Origin: Bathymodiolus brooksi
Lineage: Eukaryota; Mollusca; Bivalvia; Mytilida; Modiolidae
Length of the DNA stretch: 64,000 nucleotides
Reading direction: 5' to 3'
NCBI GenBank assembly: GCA_963680875.1
Contig: OY804575.1
Span: 27,990,494 to 28,054,493 of the forward strand
Position 1 is the first letter of the stretch; every line of letters begins with the position of its first letter. The notes under the pieces were generated by a model that had not been told where the DNA came from, did no database searches, and was given only the letters and a program-made list of their open reading frames with translations. Both the position numbers and the translations under genes were made by a program. Of the stretch, positions 43,401 through 58,400 are shown one piece after another.

Positions 43401-46400
43401 AAGCACCAGACTAAAAACTAAAACTTGAGTAACAAAGCACCAGACTAAAAACTAAAACTTGAGTAACAAAGCACCAGACTAAAAACTAAAACTTAAGTAA
43501 TAAAGCACCAGACTAAAAACTAAAACTTGAGTAACAAAGCACCAGACTAAAAACTAAAACTTGAGTAATAAAGCACCAGACTAAAAACTAAGACTTGAGT
43601 AACAAAGCATCAGACTAAAAACTAAAACTTAAGTAACAAAGCACCAGACTAAAAACTAAAACTTGAGTAACAAAGCACCAGACTAAAAACTAAAACTTGA
43701 GTAACAAAGCACCAGACTAAAAACTAAAACTTGAGTAACAAAGCACCAGACTAAAAACTAAAACTTAAGTAACAAAGCACCAGACTAAAAACTAAAACTT
43801 GAGTAACAAAGCACCAGACTAAAAACTAAAACTTGAGTAACAAAGCACCAGACTAAAAACTAAAACTTAAGTAACAAAGCACCAGACTAAAAACTAAAAC
43901 TTGAGTAACAAAGCACCAGACTAAAAACTAAAACTTGAGTAACAAAGCACCAGACTAAAAACTAAAACTTAAGTAATAAAGCACCAGACTAAAAACTAAA
44001 ACTTGAGTAACAAAGCACCAGACTAAAAACTAAAACTTGAGTAATAAAGCACCAGACTAAAAACTAAGACTTGAGTAACAAAGCATCAGACTAAAAACTA
44101 AAACTTAAGTAACAAAGCACCAGACTAAAAACTAAAACTTGAGTAACAAAGCACCAGACTAAAAACTAAAACTTGAGTAACAAAGCACCAGACTAAAAAC
44201 TAAAACTTGAGTAACAAAGCACCAGACTAAAAACTAAAACTTGAGTAACAAAGCATCAGACTAAAAACTAAAACTTAAGTAACAAAGCATCAGACTAAAA
44301 ACTAAAACTTGAGTAACAAAGCACCAGACTAAAAACTAAAACTTAAGTAACAAAGCACCAGACTAAAAACTAAAACTTGAGTAACAAAGCATCAGACTAA
44401 AAACTAAAACTTAAGTAACAAAGCACCAGACTAAAAACTAAAACTTGAGTAACAAAGCACCAGACTAAAAACTAAAACTTGAGTAACAAAGCACCAGACT
44501 AAAAACTAAAACTTAAGTAACAAAGCACCAGACTAAAAACTAAGACTTAAGTAACAAAGCACCAGACTAAAAACTAAAACTTAAGTAACAAAGCATCAGA
44601 CTAAAAACTAAAACTTAAGTAACAAAGCATCAGACTAAAAACTAAAACTTGAGTAACAAAGCACCAGACTAAAAACTAAAACTTATGTAACAAAGCATCA
44701 GACTAAAAACTAAAACTTGAGTAACAAAGCACCAGACTAAAAACTAAGACTTGAGTAACAAAGCACCAGACTAAAAACTAAGACTTAAGTAACAAAGCAT
44801 CAGACTAAAAACTAAAACTTGAGTAACAAAGCACCAGACTAAAAACTAAGATTTGAGTAACAAAGCACCAGACTAAAAACTAAAACTTAAGTAACAAAGC
44901 ACCAGACTAAAAACTAAAACTTAAGTAATAAAGCACCAGACTGAAAACTAAGACTTGAGTAACAAAGCACCAGACTAAAAACTAAAACTTAAGTAACAAA
45001 GCACCAGACTAAAAACTAAGACTTGAGTAACAAAGCATCAGACTAAAAACTAAAACTTGAGTAACAAAGCACCAGACTAAAAACTAAAACTTGAGTAATA
45101 AAGCACCAGACTAAAAACTAAGACTTGAGTAACAAAGCATCAGACTAAAAACTAAAACTTAAGTAACAAAGCACCAGACTAAAAACTAAAACTTGAGTAA
45201 CAAAGCACCAGACTAAAAACTAAAACTTGAGTAACAAAGCACCAGACTAAAAACTAAAACTTGAGTAACAAAGCACCAGACTAAAAACTAAAACTTGAGT
45301 AACAAAGCATCAGACTAAAAACTAAAACTTAAGTAACAAAGCATCAGACTAAAAACTAAAACTTGAGTAACAAAGCACCAGACTAAAAACTAAAACTTAA
45401 GTAACAAAGCACCAGACTAAAAACTAAAACTTGAGTAACAAAGCACCAGACTAAAAACTAAAACTTAAGTAACAAAGCATCAGACTAAAAACTAAAACTT
45501 GAGTAACAAAGCACCAGACTAAAAACTAAAACTTAAGTAACAAAGCACCAGACTAAAAACTAAAACTTGAGTATCAAAGCATCAGACTAAAAACTAAAAC
45601 TTGAGTAACAAAGCACCAGACTAAAAACTAAGACTTAAGTAACAAAGCACCAGACTAAAAACTAAAACTTGAGTAATAAAGCACCAGACTGAAAACTAAA
45701 ACTTAAGTAACAAAGCATCAGACTAAAAACTAAAACTTGAGTAACAAAGCACCAGACTAAAAACTAAAACTTAAGTAACAAAGCATCAGACTAAAAACTA
45801 AAACTTGAGTAACAAAGCACCAGACTAAAAACTAAGACTTGAGTAACAAAGCACCAGACTAAAAACTAAAACTTAAGTAACAAAGCACCAGACTAAAAAC
45901 TAAGACTTAAGTAATAAAGCACCAGACTAAAAACTAAGACTTAAGTAACAAAGCACCAGACTAAAAACTAAAACTTAAGTAATAAAGCACCAGACTGAAA
46001 ACTAAGACTTGAGTAACAAAGCACCAGACTAAAAACTAAAACTTGAGTAACAAAGCACCAGACTAAAAACTAAAACTTAAGTAATAAAGCACCAGACTGA
46101 AAACTAAGACTTGAGTAACAAAGCACCAGACTAAAAACTAAAACTTAAGTAACAAAGCACCAGACTAAAAACTAAGACTTGAGTAACAAAGCATCAGACT
46201 AAAAACTAAAACTTAAGTAATAAAGCACCAGACTGAAAACTAAGACTTGAGTAACAAAGCACCAGACTAAAAACTAAAACTTAAGTAACAAAGCACCAGA
46301 CTAAAAACTAAGACTTGAGTAACAAAGCATCAGACTAAAAACTAAAACTTAAGTAATAAAGCACCAGACTGAAAACTAAGACTTGAGTAACAAAGCATCA

Positions 46401-49400
46401 GACTAAAAACTAAAACTTAAGTAACAAAGCACCAGACTAAAAACTAAAACTTGAGTAACAAAGCACCAGACTAAAAACTAAAACTTAAGTAATAAAGCAC
46501 CAGACTGAAAACTAAGACTTGAGTAACAAAGCACCAGACTAAAAACTAAAACTTAAGTAACAAAGCACCAGACTAAAAACTAAAACTTAAGTAACAAAGC
46601 ACCAGACTAAAAACTAAAACTTGAGTAACAAAGCACCAGACTAAAAACTAAAACTTAAGTAACAAAGCATCAGACTAAAAACTAAAACTTAAGTAACAAA
46701 GCATCAGACTAAAAACTAAAACTTGAGTAACAAAGCACCAGACTAAAAACTAAAACTTAAGTAACAAAGCATCAGACTAAAAACTAAAACTTGAGTAACA
46801 AAGCACCAGACTAAAAACTAAGACTTGAGTAACAAAGCACCAGACTAAAAACTAAGACTTAAGTAACAAAGCACCAGACTAAAAACTAAAACTTAAGTAA
46901 CAAAGCATCAGACTAAAAACTAAAACTTGAGTAACAAAGCACCAGACTAAAAACTAAAACTTAAGTAACAAAGCACCAGACTAAAAACTAAGACTTAAGT
47001 AACAAAGCACCAGACTAAAAACTAAAACTTAAGTAACAAAGCATCAGACTAAAAACTAAAACTTAAGTAACAAAGCATCAGACTAAAAACTAAGACTTGA
47101 GTAACAAAGCACCAGACTAAAAACTAAAACTTAAGTAACAAAGCATCAGACTAAAAACTAAAACTTGAGTAACAAAGCACCAGACTAAAAACTAAAACTT
47201 GAGTAACAAAGCACCAGACTAAAAACTAAAACTTAAGTAATAAAGCACCAGACTGAAAACTAAGACTTGAGTAACAAAGCACCAGACTAAAAACTAAAAC
47301 TTAAGTAACAAAGCACCAGACTAAAAACTAAGACTTGAGTAACAAAGCATCAGACTAAAAACTAAAACTTAAGTAATAAAGCACCAGACTGAAAACTAAG
47401 ACTTGAGTAACAAAGCACCAGACTAAAAACTAAAACTTAAGTAACAAAGCACCAGACTAAAAACTAAGACTTGAGTAACAAAGCATCAGACTAAAAACTA
47501 AAACTTAAGTAATAAAGCACCAGACTGAAAACTAAGACTTGAGTAACAAAGCATCAGACTAAAAACTAAAACTTAAGTAACAAAGCACCAGACTAAAAAC
47601 TAAAACTTGAGTAACAAAGCACCAGACTAAAAACTAAAACTTAAGTAATAAAGCACCAGACTGAAAACTAAGACTTGAGTAACAAAGCACCAGACTAAAA
47701 ACTAAAACTTAAGTAACAAAGCACCAGACTAAAAACTAAAACTTGAGTAACAAAGCATCAGACTAAAAACTAAAACTTGAGTAACAAAGCACCAGACTAA
47801 AAACTAAAACTTAAGTAACAAAGCACCAGACTAAAAACTAAAACTTAAGTAACAAAGCATCAGACTAAAAACTAAAACTTGAGTAACAAAGCACCAGACT
47901 AAAAACTAAAACTTGAGTAACAAAGCACCAGACTAAAAACTAAAACTTGAGTAACAAAGCACCAGACTAAAAACTAAAACTTGAGTAACAAAGCACCAGA
48001 CTAAAAACTAAAACTTGAGTAACAAAGCACCAGACTAAAAACTAAAACTTAAGTAATAAAGCACCAGACTGAAAACTAAGACTTGAGTAACAAAGCACCA
48101 GACTAAAAACTAAAACTTAAGTAACAAAGCACCAGACTAAAAACTAAAACTTGAGTAACAAAGCACCAGACTAAAAACTAAAACTTGAGTAACAAAGCAC
48201 CAGACTAAAAACTAAAACTTGAGTAACAAAGCATCAGACTAAAAACTAAAACTTGAGTAACAAAGCATCAGACTAAAAACTAAAACTTGAGTAACAAAGC
48301 ACCAGACTAAAAACTAAAACTTAAGTAACAAAGCACCAGACTAAAAACTAAAACTTGAGTAACAAAGCACCAGACTAAAAACTAAAACTTGAGTAACAAA
48401 GCACCAGACTAAAAACTAAAACTTAAGTAACAAAGCACCAGACTAAAAACTAAAACTTGAGTAACAAAGCACCAGACTAAAAACTAAAACTTGAGTAACA
48501 AAGCACCAGACTAAAAACTAAAACTTGAATAACAAAGCACCAGACTAAAAACTAAAACTTGAGTAACAAAGCACCAGACTAAAAACTAAAACTTGAGTAA
48601 CAAAGCACCAGACTAAAAACTAAAACTTAAGTAATAAAGCACCAGACTAAAAACTAAAACTTGAGTAAAAAAGCACCAGACTAAAAACTAAAACTTAAGT
48701 AATAAAGCACCAGACTAAAAACTAAGACTTGAGTAACAAAGCATCAGACTAAAAACTAAAACTTAAGTAACAAAGCACCAGACTAAAAACTAAAACTTGA
48801 GTAACAAAGCACCAGACTAAAAACTAAAACTTGAGTAACAAAGCACCAGACTAAAAACTAAAACTTGAGTAACAAAGCACCAGACTAAAAACTAAAACTT
48901 GAGTAACAAAGCACCAGACTAAAAACTAAAACTTGAGTAACAAAGCACCAGACTAAAAACTAAAACTTGAGTAACAAAGCATCAGACTAAAAACTAAAAC
49001 TTGAGTAACAAAGAATCAGACTAAAAACTAAAACTTAAGTAACAAAGCACCAGACTAAAAACTAAAACTTGAGTAACAAAGCACCACACTAAAAACTAAA
49101 ACTTGAGTAACAAAGCAACAGACTAAAAACTAAAACTTGAGTAACAAAGCACCAGACTAAAAACTAAGACTTAAGTAACAAAGCACCAGACTAAAAACTA
49201 AAACTTGAGTAACAAAGCACCAGACTAAAAACTAAAACTTGAGTAACAAAGCATCAGACTAAAAACTAAAACTTGAGTAACAAAGCACCAGACTAAAAAC
49301 TAAAACTTAAGTAACAAAGCACCAGACTAAAAACTAAAACTTAAGTAACAAAGCATCAGACTAAAAACTAAAACTTGAGTAACAAAGCACCAGACTAAAA

Positions 49401-52400
49401 ACTAAAACTTGAGTAACAAAGCACCAGACTAAAAACTAAGACTTGAGTAACAAAGCACCAGACTAAAAACTAAAACTTGAGTAACAAAGCACCAGACTAA
49501 AAACTAAAACTTAAGTAACAAAGCACCAGACTGAAAACTAAGACTTGAGTAACAAAGCACCAGACTAAAAACTAAAACTTAAGTAACAAAGCACCAGACT
49601 AAAAACTAAAACTTGAGTAACAAAGCACCAGACTAAAAACTAAAACTTGAGTAACAAAGCACCAGATTAAAAACTAAAACTTGAATAACAAAGCACCAGA
49701 CTAAAAACTAAAACTTAAGTAACAAAGCACCAGACTAAAAACTAAGACTTGAGTAACAAAGCACCAGACTAAAAACTAAAACTTGAGTAACAAAGCACCA
49801 GACTAAAAACTAAAACTTGAATAACAAAGCACCAGACTAAAAACTAAGACTTGAGTAACAAAGCACCAGACTAAAAACTAAAACTTGAATAACAAAGCAC
49901 CAGACTAAAAACTAAAACTTGAATAACAAAGCACCAGACTAAAAACTAAGACTTAAGTAACAAAGCACCAGACTAAAAACTAAAACTTGAGTAACAAAGC
50001 ACCAGACTAAAAACTAAAACTTGAGTAACAAAGCACCAGACTAAAAACTAAAACTTAAGTAACAAAGCACCAGACTAAAAACTAAAACTTGAGTAACAAA
50101 GCACCAGACTAAAAACTAAAACTTGAGTAACAAAGCACCAGACTAAAAACTAAAACTTGAATAACAAAGCACCAGACTAAAAACTAAAACTTGAGTAACA
50201 AAGCACCAGACTAAAAACTAAAACTTGAGTAACAAAGCACCAGACTAAAAACTAAAACTTGAATAACAAAGCACCAGACTAAAAACTAAAACTTGAGTAA
50301 CAAAGCACCAGACTAAAAACTAAAACTTGAGTAACAAAGCACCAGACTAAAAACTAAAACTTGAATAACAAAACACCAGACTAAAAACTAAAACTTGGGT
50401 AACAAAGCACCAGACTAAAAACTAAAACTTGAATAACAAAGCATCAGACTAAAAACTAAAACTTGAGTAACAAAGCACCAGACTAAAAACTAAAACTTGA
50501 GTAACAAAGCACCAGACTAAAAACTAAAACTTGAGTAACAAAGCACCAGACTAAAAACTAAAACTTGAATAACAAAGCACCGGACTAAAAACTAAAACTT
50601 GAGTAACAAAGCACCAGACTAAAAACTAAAACTTAAGTAATAAAGCACCAGACTAAAAACTAAAACTTGAGTAACAAAGCACCAGACTAAAAACTAAAAC
50701 TTAAGTAACAAAGCACCAAACTAAGAACTAAAACTTGAGTAACAAAGCACCAGACTAAAAACTAAAACTTGAGTAACAAAGCACCAGACTAAAAACTAAA
50801 ACTTGAGTAACAAAGCACCAGACTAAAAACTAAGACTTAAGTAACAAAGCACCAGACTAAAAACTAAAACTTGAGTAACAAAGCACCAGACTAAAAACTA
50901 AAACTTGAGTAACAAAGCACCAGACTAAAAACTAAAACTTAAGTAACAAAGCACCAGACTAAAAACTAAAACTTAAGTAACAAAGCATCAGACTAAAAAC
51001 TAAAACTTGAGTAACAAAGCACCAGACTAAAAACTAAAACTTGAGTAACAAAGCACCGGACTAAAAACTAAGACTTGAGTAACAAAGCACCAGACTAAAA
51101 ACTAAAACTTGAGTAACAAAGCACCAGACTAAAAACTAAAACTTAAGTAACAAAGCACCAGACTGAAAACTAAGACTTGAGTAACAAAGCACCAGACTAA
51201 AAACTAAAACTTAAGTAACAAAGCACCAGACTAAAAACTAAAACTTGAGTAACAAAGCACCAGACTAAAAACTAAAACTTGAATAACAAAGCATCAGACT
51301 AAAAACTAAAACTTGAGTAACAAAGCACCAGACTAAAAACTAAAACTTGAGTAACAAAGCATCAGACTAAAAACTAAAACTTGAGTAACAAAGCATCAGA
51401 CTAAAAACTAAGACTTGAGTAACAAAGCACCAGACTAAAAACTAAAACTTAAGTAACAAAGCACCAGACTAAAAACTAAAACTTGAGTAACAAAGCACCA
51501 GACTAAAAACTAAAACTTGAGTAACAAAGCACCAGATTAAAAACTAAAACTTGAATAACAAAGCACCAGACTAAAAACTAAAACTTAAGTAACAAAGCAC
51601 CAGACTAAAAACTAAGACTTGAGTAACAAAGCACCAGACTAAAAACTAAAACTTGAGTAACAAAGCACCAGACTAAAAACTAAAACTTGAATAACAAAGC
51701 ACCAGACTAAAAACTAAAACTTGAATAACAAAGCACCAGACTGAAAACTAAGACTTGAGTAACAAAGCACCAGACTAAAAACTAAAACTTGAGTAACAAA
51801 GCACCAGACTAAAAACTAAAACTTGAGTAACAAAGCACCAGACTAAAAACTAAAACTTGAATAACAAAGCACCAGACTAAAAACTAAAACTTGAGTAACA
51901 AAGCACCAGACTAAAAACTAAAACTTGAGTAACAAAGCACCAGACTAAAAACTAAAACTTAAGTAATAAAGCACCAGACTAAAAACTAAAACTTGAGTAA
52001 CAAAGCACCAGACTAAAAACTAAACTAAAACTTAAGTAATAAAGCACCAGACTAAAAACTAAGACTTGAGTAACAAAGCACCAGACTAAAAACTAAAACT
52101 TGAGTAACAAAGCACCAGACTAAAAACTAAAACTTGAGTAACAAAGCACCAGACTAAAAACTAAAACTTAAGTAACAAAGCACCAGACTAAAAACTAAAA
52201 CTTAAGTAACAAAGCATCAGACTAAAAACTAAAACTTGAGTAACAAAGCACCAGACTAAAAACTAAAACTTGAGTAACAAAGCACCGGACTAAAAACTAA
52301 GACTTGAGTAACAAAGCACCAGACTAAAAACTAAAACTTGAGTAACAAAGCACCAGACTAAAAACTAAAACTTAAGTAACAAAGCACCAGACTGAAAACT

Positions 52401-55400
52401 AAGACTTGAGTAACAAAGCACCAGACTAAAAACTAAAACTTAAGTAACAAAGCACCAGACTAAAAACTAAAACTTGAGTAACAAAGCACCAGACTAAAAA
52501 CTAAAACTTGAATAACAAAGCATCAGACTAAAAACTAAAACTTGAGTAACAAAGCACCAGACTAAAAACTAAAACTTGAGTAACAAAGCATCAGACTAAA
52601 AACTAAAACTTGAGTAACAAAGCATCAGACTAAAAACTAATACTTGAGTAACAAAGCACCAGACTAAAAACTAAAACTTAAGTAACAAAGCACCAGACTA
52701 AAAACTAAAACTTGAGTAACAAAGCACCAGACTAAAAACTAAAACTTGAGTAACAAAGCACCAGATTAAAAACTAAAACTTGAATAACAAAGCACCAGAC
52801 TAAAAACTAAAACTTAAGTAACAAAGCACCAGACTAAAAACTAAGACTTGAGTAACAAAGCACCAGACTAAAAACTAAAACTTGAGTAACAAAGCACCAG
52901 ACTAAAAACTAAAACTTGAATAACAAAGCACCAGACTAAAAACTAAAACTTGAATAACAAAGCACCAGACTGAAAACTAAGACTTGAGTAACAAAGCACC
53001 AGACTAAAAACTAAAACTTGAGTAACAAAGCACCAGACTAAAAACTAAAACTTGAGTAACAAAGCACCAGACTAAAAACTAAAACTTGAATAACAAAGCA
53101 CCAGACTAAAAACTAAAACTTGAGTAACAAAGCACCAGACTAAAAACTAAAACTTGAGTAACAAAGCACCAGACTAAAAACTAAAACTTAAGTAATAAAG
53201 CACCAGACTAAAAACTAAAACTTGAGTAACAAAGCACCAGACTAAAAACTAAACTAAAACTTAAGTAATAAAGCACCAGACTAAAAACTAAGACTTGAGT
53301 AACAAAGCATCAGACTAAAAACTAAAACTTGAGTAACAAAGCACCAGACTAAAAACTAAAACTTGAGTAACAAAGCACCAGACTAAAAACTAAAACTTGA
53401 GTAACAAAGCACCAGACTAAAAACTAAAACTTGAGTAACAAAGCACCAGACTAAAAACTAAAACTTGAGTAACAAAGCATCAGACTAAAAACTAAAACTT
53501 GAGTAACAAAGCACCAGACTAAAAACTAAAACTTAAGTAACAAAGCATCAGACTAAAAACTAAAACTTGAGTAACAAAGCACCAGACTAAAAACTAAAAC
53601 TTGAGTAACAAAGCACCAGACTAAAAACTAAAACTTAAGTAATAAAGCATCAGACTAAAAACTAAAACTTGAGTAACAAAGCACCAGACTAAAAACTAAA
53701 ACTTGAGTAACAAAGCACCAGACTAAAAACTAAAACTTGAGTAAAAAAGCACCAGACTAAAAACTAAAACTTGAGTAACAAAGCACCAGACTAAAAACTA
53801 AAACTTAAGTAACAAAGCATCAGACTAAAAACTAAAACTTGAGTAACAAAGCACCAGACTAAAAACTAAACTAAAACTTAAGTAATAAAGCACCAGACTA
53901 AAAACTAAGACTTGAGTAACAAAGCATCAGACTAAAAACTAAAACTTGAGTAACAAAGCACCAGACTAAAAACTAAAACTTGAGTAACAAAGCACCAGAC
54001 TAAAAACTAAAACTTGAGTAACAAAGCACCAGACTAAAAACTAAAACTTGAGTAACAAAGCACCAGACTAAAAACTAAAACTTAAGTAATAAAGCATCAG
54101 ACTAAAAACTAAAACTTGAGTAACAAAGCATCAGACTAAAAACTAAAACTTGAGTAACAAAGCACCAGACTAAAAACTAAGACTTGAATAACAAAGCATC
54201 AGACTAAAAACTAAAACTTGAGCAACACGAACCCCACAAAAAACTGGGGGTGAGCTCAGATACTCTGAAATGGTAGGCAGTTCCTGCTCTACCAGTTGCA
54301 CCCAGATAACTTGAATACTCTGTTATTTAGATGTAAAATAATTGTGACCTTTGACGTTGACACAACAAGGTTAAACTGTAGTTATAACTGACTTTAGATC
54401 TAAGGAGACATTTTCTTTGTAGATATCGATGAGTGTTCCTCAGGTCCTGCTTTGTGCCCTGTTACATCAGATTGTATGAACACAGAAGGAGATTATTATT
54501 GTCAGTGTAACTCAGGATACAGATCTGGTTCTGACAATAAAACATGTACTGGTAAGACCTACTACAGTTTATTATATTGAGAACTCCACACTTTGTATCA
54601 TGATTTTAAAATAAATCTGTGGTTGAAAATATCTTTATTTATTCTGAGTCAGTGAAATACATATACAATGAATCTCTTGTACATGTAGGCCAATAATGTG
54701 TTATAATTGACTTAGAAACCACTTTGCAGACTTGATTTTGATATTGGAGAAAAGTGCATTAAGTGATCCTGTACTAGTTTTGAGTTTTTAAGAGATGATC
54801 AAAAAACACATTTGTGATTTATTTTGCTCTTACTGATAGGCATTTAGATTAATAGGACAATTAATTAGATGTTGAGAGATTTTTGGACTAGATTTCATGT
54901 TTAACTTTTACAAGTTTTCAAGTTATTCATTATATTTTCATTTTGAACAAAATTTGGTTTCTAGTTTTTTTTATGTTATTTGTGTATTTTAGTTGGTTTC
55001 TAGATTTTACACCTGTCATATATATTACATATATTTGTTTTAGATATTGATGAATGTGCAGAAAATACTGACAATTGTGCAATGACTTGTGTGAATACAG
55101 ATGGTACATTTTACTGTACTTGTCCACAAGGTTACAGCTTAAACAATGATGGATTTACTTGTACAAGTAAGTATGGTTGTTTACTCAATGTTTGATGTAA
55201 ATGTGACAATACATGTTTTTATCATAATGCCTTATTATTTTTTTCATTATACCCCCCGCAACAAAGTTGTAGGGGGGTATTCTGGTTTCACCATGTCCGT
55301 CCATCTGTAGACAAATCCTATGTCGTACGATAACTTGAGTTGTGTTTCTTAGAATCTTTTAAAATTTTATCAGCTGTTTACTGATGAAGAGAGGAGGATC

Positions 55401-58400
55401 CCTTTCATTTTTGACTTTTCACTTTTGCCGTTCCAGAGTTATATGACGGAAAATAGGATTTTTACTCTATGTTGTATAATAACTTGAGTAGTGTTTCTCA
55501 GAATGTTTTAAAATTTTATCAGCAGCTTACCAGAGGATCCCTTTCACTTTTGCCGTTCCAGAGTTATATGACGGAAAATAGGATTTTTACTCTATGTTGT
55601 ATAATAACTTGAGTAGTGTTTCTCAGAATGTTTTAAAATTTTATCAGCAGCTTACCAGTGAAGAGAGGAGGGTCCCTTTCATTTTTGGTCGGAACAATCA
55701 GTAATGTTTTGGTTATGGAAATAGGTTGGACAGATGTGGGGAGCGGGGGGTATATCTTTTTGTTATAAATTAATTTTAGTCACATGTCATTTTATACGTG
55801 TTTTGATTGGTTTAAAAAGTTGAGGTTATTTGTCAGTGAATATACCTGTTAACCCTCACCCTTTGCACGGGAGTCTCCAGCGTAAGAGCCTTATCTCCCG
55901 CATGGACTGGGTCTCCTGCATGGGAGACATTAATCTCCCGCACACACCTTTTACTCCCGCACGATCTTCCCCCAACGAAAAAATCAAGCACAATAAAATC
56001 TTGACCTACATTTTGCGATCAATATTTCTGGAAATTCCCCATTTGGAACTCCTGCGCTGATGAAAAATGCCGAGAGATACGAATGGTAAAGGTGTTTAAA
56101 TGATATCTGGTTATTGATCTGTTTGACACCTTTACAGGTAAATTGGGTCATGGACATTAATTAAGGTGTTGATGATTATACAACAATTATCCACTGATTG
56201 ACAGTTAATTGGGGATAAGGAAGTGGGTTTGTGGCACACGCTTAGATGAATAGAAGTGTGATAGCGGCAATTAAAAATAGTTATAAACTGTTGTGCAAAC
56301 AGGAGTCGGACAACCTTTTATGCCGAGGAAAACTTCTTATTTTGATCAAACGTGCAATGAATTCATCTCGGATTGAGTTGTTATGGCTTGTTTGGGACCA
56401 AAGCCGATCAAAGTATTATTTAAGGACTAAGTTCCAGGATGGAATCGATAAACCACAAAAATGCCGAAACGTATGCTATCACCCAACGCACCAGCAGCAA
56501 AGTGACTTTTTAATTTTAGTGCTCTATGACTTTATTGTTCAGAACATTCTGTCTTCATTGTTATTGCTTTGTTATAACCTTATGATTATGAATGATTATG
56601 AATAAATTATAAATACAGTTTTTATCCTTCATTCATCATATGAAACACTACTAATAAGACAGAAATGTAAACAATATATATTGAAATGGGATGCAGTTGG
56701 TTCAATACTGAAACAAACAAAAAGAAAACATCAATTAACAATAAAAACATGCATCAAATACGTCGATAAAAAATCTCCAGCCAAAAATTTACAAATCTCC
56801 AGTTGTAGCATAGCAACTCTATCACATGTATGCAATTACAAGGTACAATTTTGTGCATTTAAAGGCGACGCACAAAATCTCCCCCTTAGAAGAGTTGGTA
56901 GGGGGGAGATCTCCCCCCTAGCAGTTCCCAGAGGTTAACAGGTATGAATGAATGGAATCTAAAAATAGATGTCGTTCTCAAGGCATCGTCTGCCATTGTC
57001 ATTAGGTGATTTTCTTTAAATGAGGCACCTTTGGGGTTATTTAAATTTATTTCCGATTATTTGCCTTATTTTGAAAAAATAAATATATTTTTCAATATCA
57101 TAACAAAAAAAGTTTGAATTAATTTATAAGGATTGATCGAAATTATTTGTTCGGTTCATTCGAAATAACCTCAATCAGGTTGTACATACCCTTGCGTAAC
57201 CCGCTACGCTACGCGGGTTACACAGTGTGTACAACCTGATTAAGGTTATTTCTTCATGAATCGAACAAAAATTGCGATCAATCCTTAAATATCTTGTAAT
57301 TGTATCCCCTTTAAATATTTGTATATATTTTTTTTTCAATCAAAAGGTTAAAAACCTGTGAACAATTGTTTCAGTGAGCAGGCACTATAACAATTCAAAG
57401 CAGACATCATCATCATCTCATTGAAATGTAACATGCCATAATATAGGTGAAAAAATGCTTGCTTTGATATTTAAATATTCACAGAATACTTACAATTTAT
57501 TTTGATTTCTTCTGTTCTATTTGACAAAATATTACATTTCACTAGTATCACATATATTGTAATGGGTACGTTCCTCTAAGGTTCATTGCCACCCTCTGCT
57601 AACTGTTTGAGTAGAGATCTCCTTTAACTCAGTTGGTAGAACATTGCCTTAGAATGTGAAACCTCCCGGGATCAAATCCCATCTGGGATATTGCATTTTT
57701 TAGATATATCATTTGCTGTACTGTTACAATATAATGTCTTCACGTCCAATGGACATCCATTAACTTGTTTAACATTAAATGAATGTTGTATTACAGATAT
57801 TAATGAATGTTCTCAATCAACAACTAATTTCTGTGACAAAGAGTTTGGTAATTGTACAGATACTACACCTGGGTATACCTGTACTTGTCAGAGTGGATAC
57901 ACAGGTGATGGGTTTACATGTTCAGGTGAGTTATACATGTAGTTGTCAGAGTTTTTAGATAGTATGTCAGGCGAAAGACATTTGAGCGAATAGAAAGGAC
58001 AAAAGATCGAGAAAAAACAGACATAAGAGCGACAACTTGTAACCCATTTGAGCGAAAAAAGACCCTCTTCTGTTAGCCAGCGTGGAAGGATCTGTTCTGT
58101 TGTGGGTTCGTTTACTTCTTGAGGGATACTCTGCCCTCAAAACTTGGGGAAATTTTGAAGTCAATGAGTCTGTTTTCTACATCATTAATTTTCAAAAAGT
58201 CTTCATCTTTGCTAGTTTGAATATTCATTTTCAGAAAGTTTTCATGGGTTTCTTCAAGTGATTTTGAGACGGATGAGTTCGCCTTCTTCATCTATACACT
58301 GTTTTGGCGACACTGTTTATATCGTTAAACTCCAAATGTTAGACTGTTAGAAGAGTTTGAAGATACCAAAGGGGTAATCAGAATCCATAAGTCGAAAAAG

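Larger units (their letters stand above)
42200..54422 (+). other. Intron 21 (12.2 kb), mostly satellite
   Basis: From 42610 to 54226 it is a single tandem array. A start of a dispersed element (TTAGCTCACCTGGCC at 42226) lies near the left end, and the family C tail (54218-54302) flanks the right end. No exon seen. Confidence 0.85.
55167..57796 (+). other. Intron 23 with several transposon remains
   Basis: Contents in order: dispersed element with C-run hairpin (55250), TIR transposon (55842), hairpin (57128), and tRNA-like relic (57612). No exon seen. Confidence 0.6.

Noticed and set aside
42610..54226. CRISPR array
   Set aside because: Units of 34 bp follow each other without spacers and vary like a satellite; the context is an animal gene intron.
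56246..56938. Open frames inside the TIR element as a transposase
   Set aside because: No DDE or zinc-finger pattern recognised; too short.
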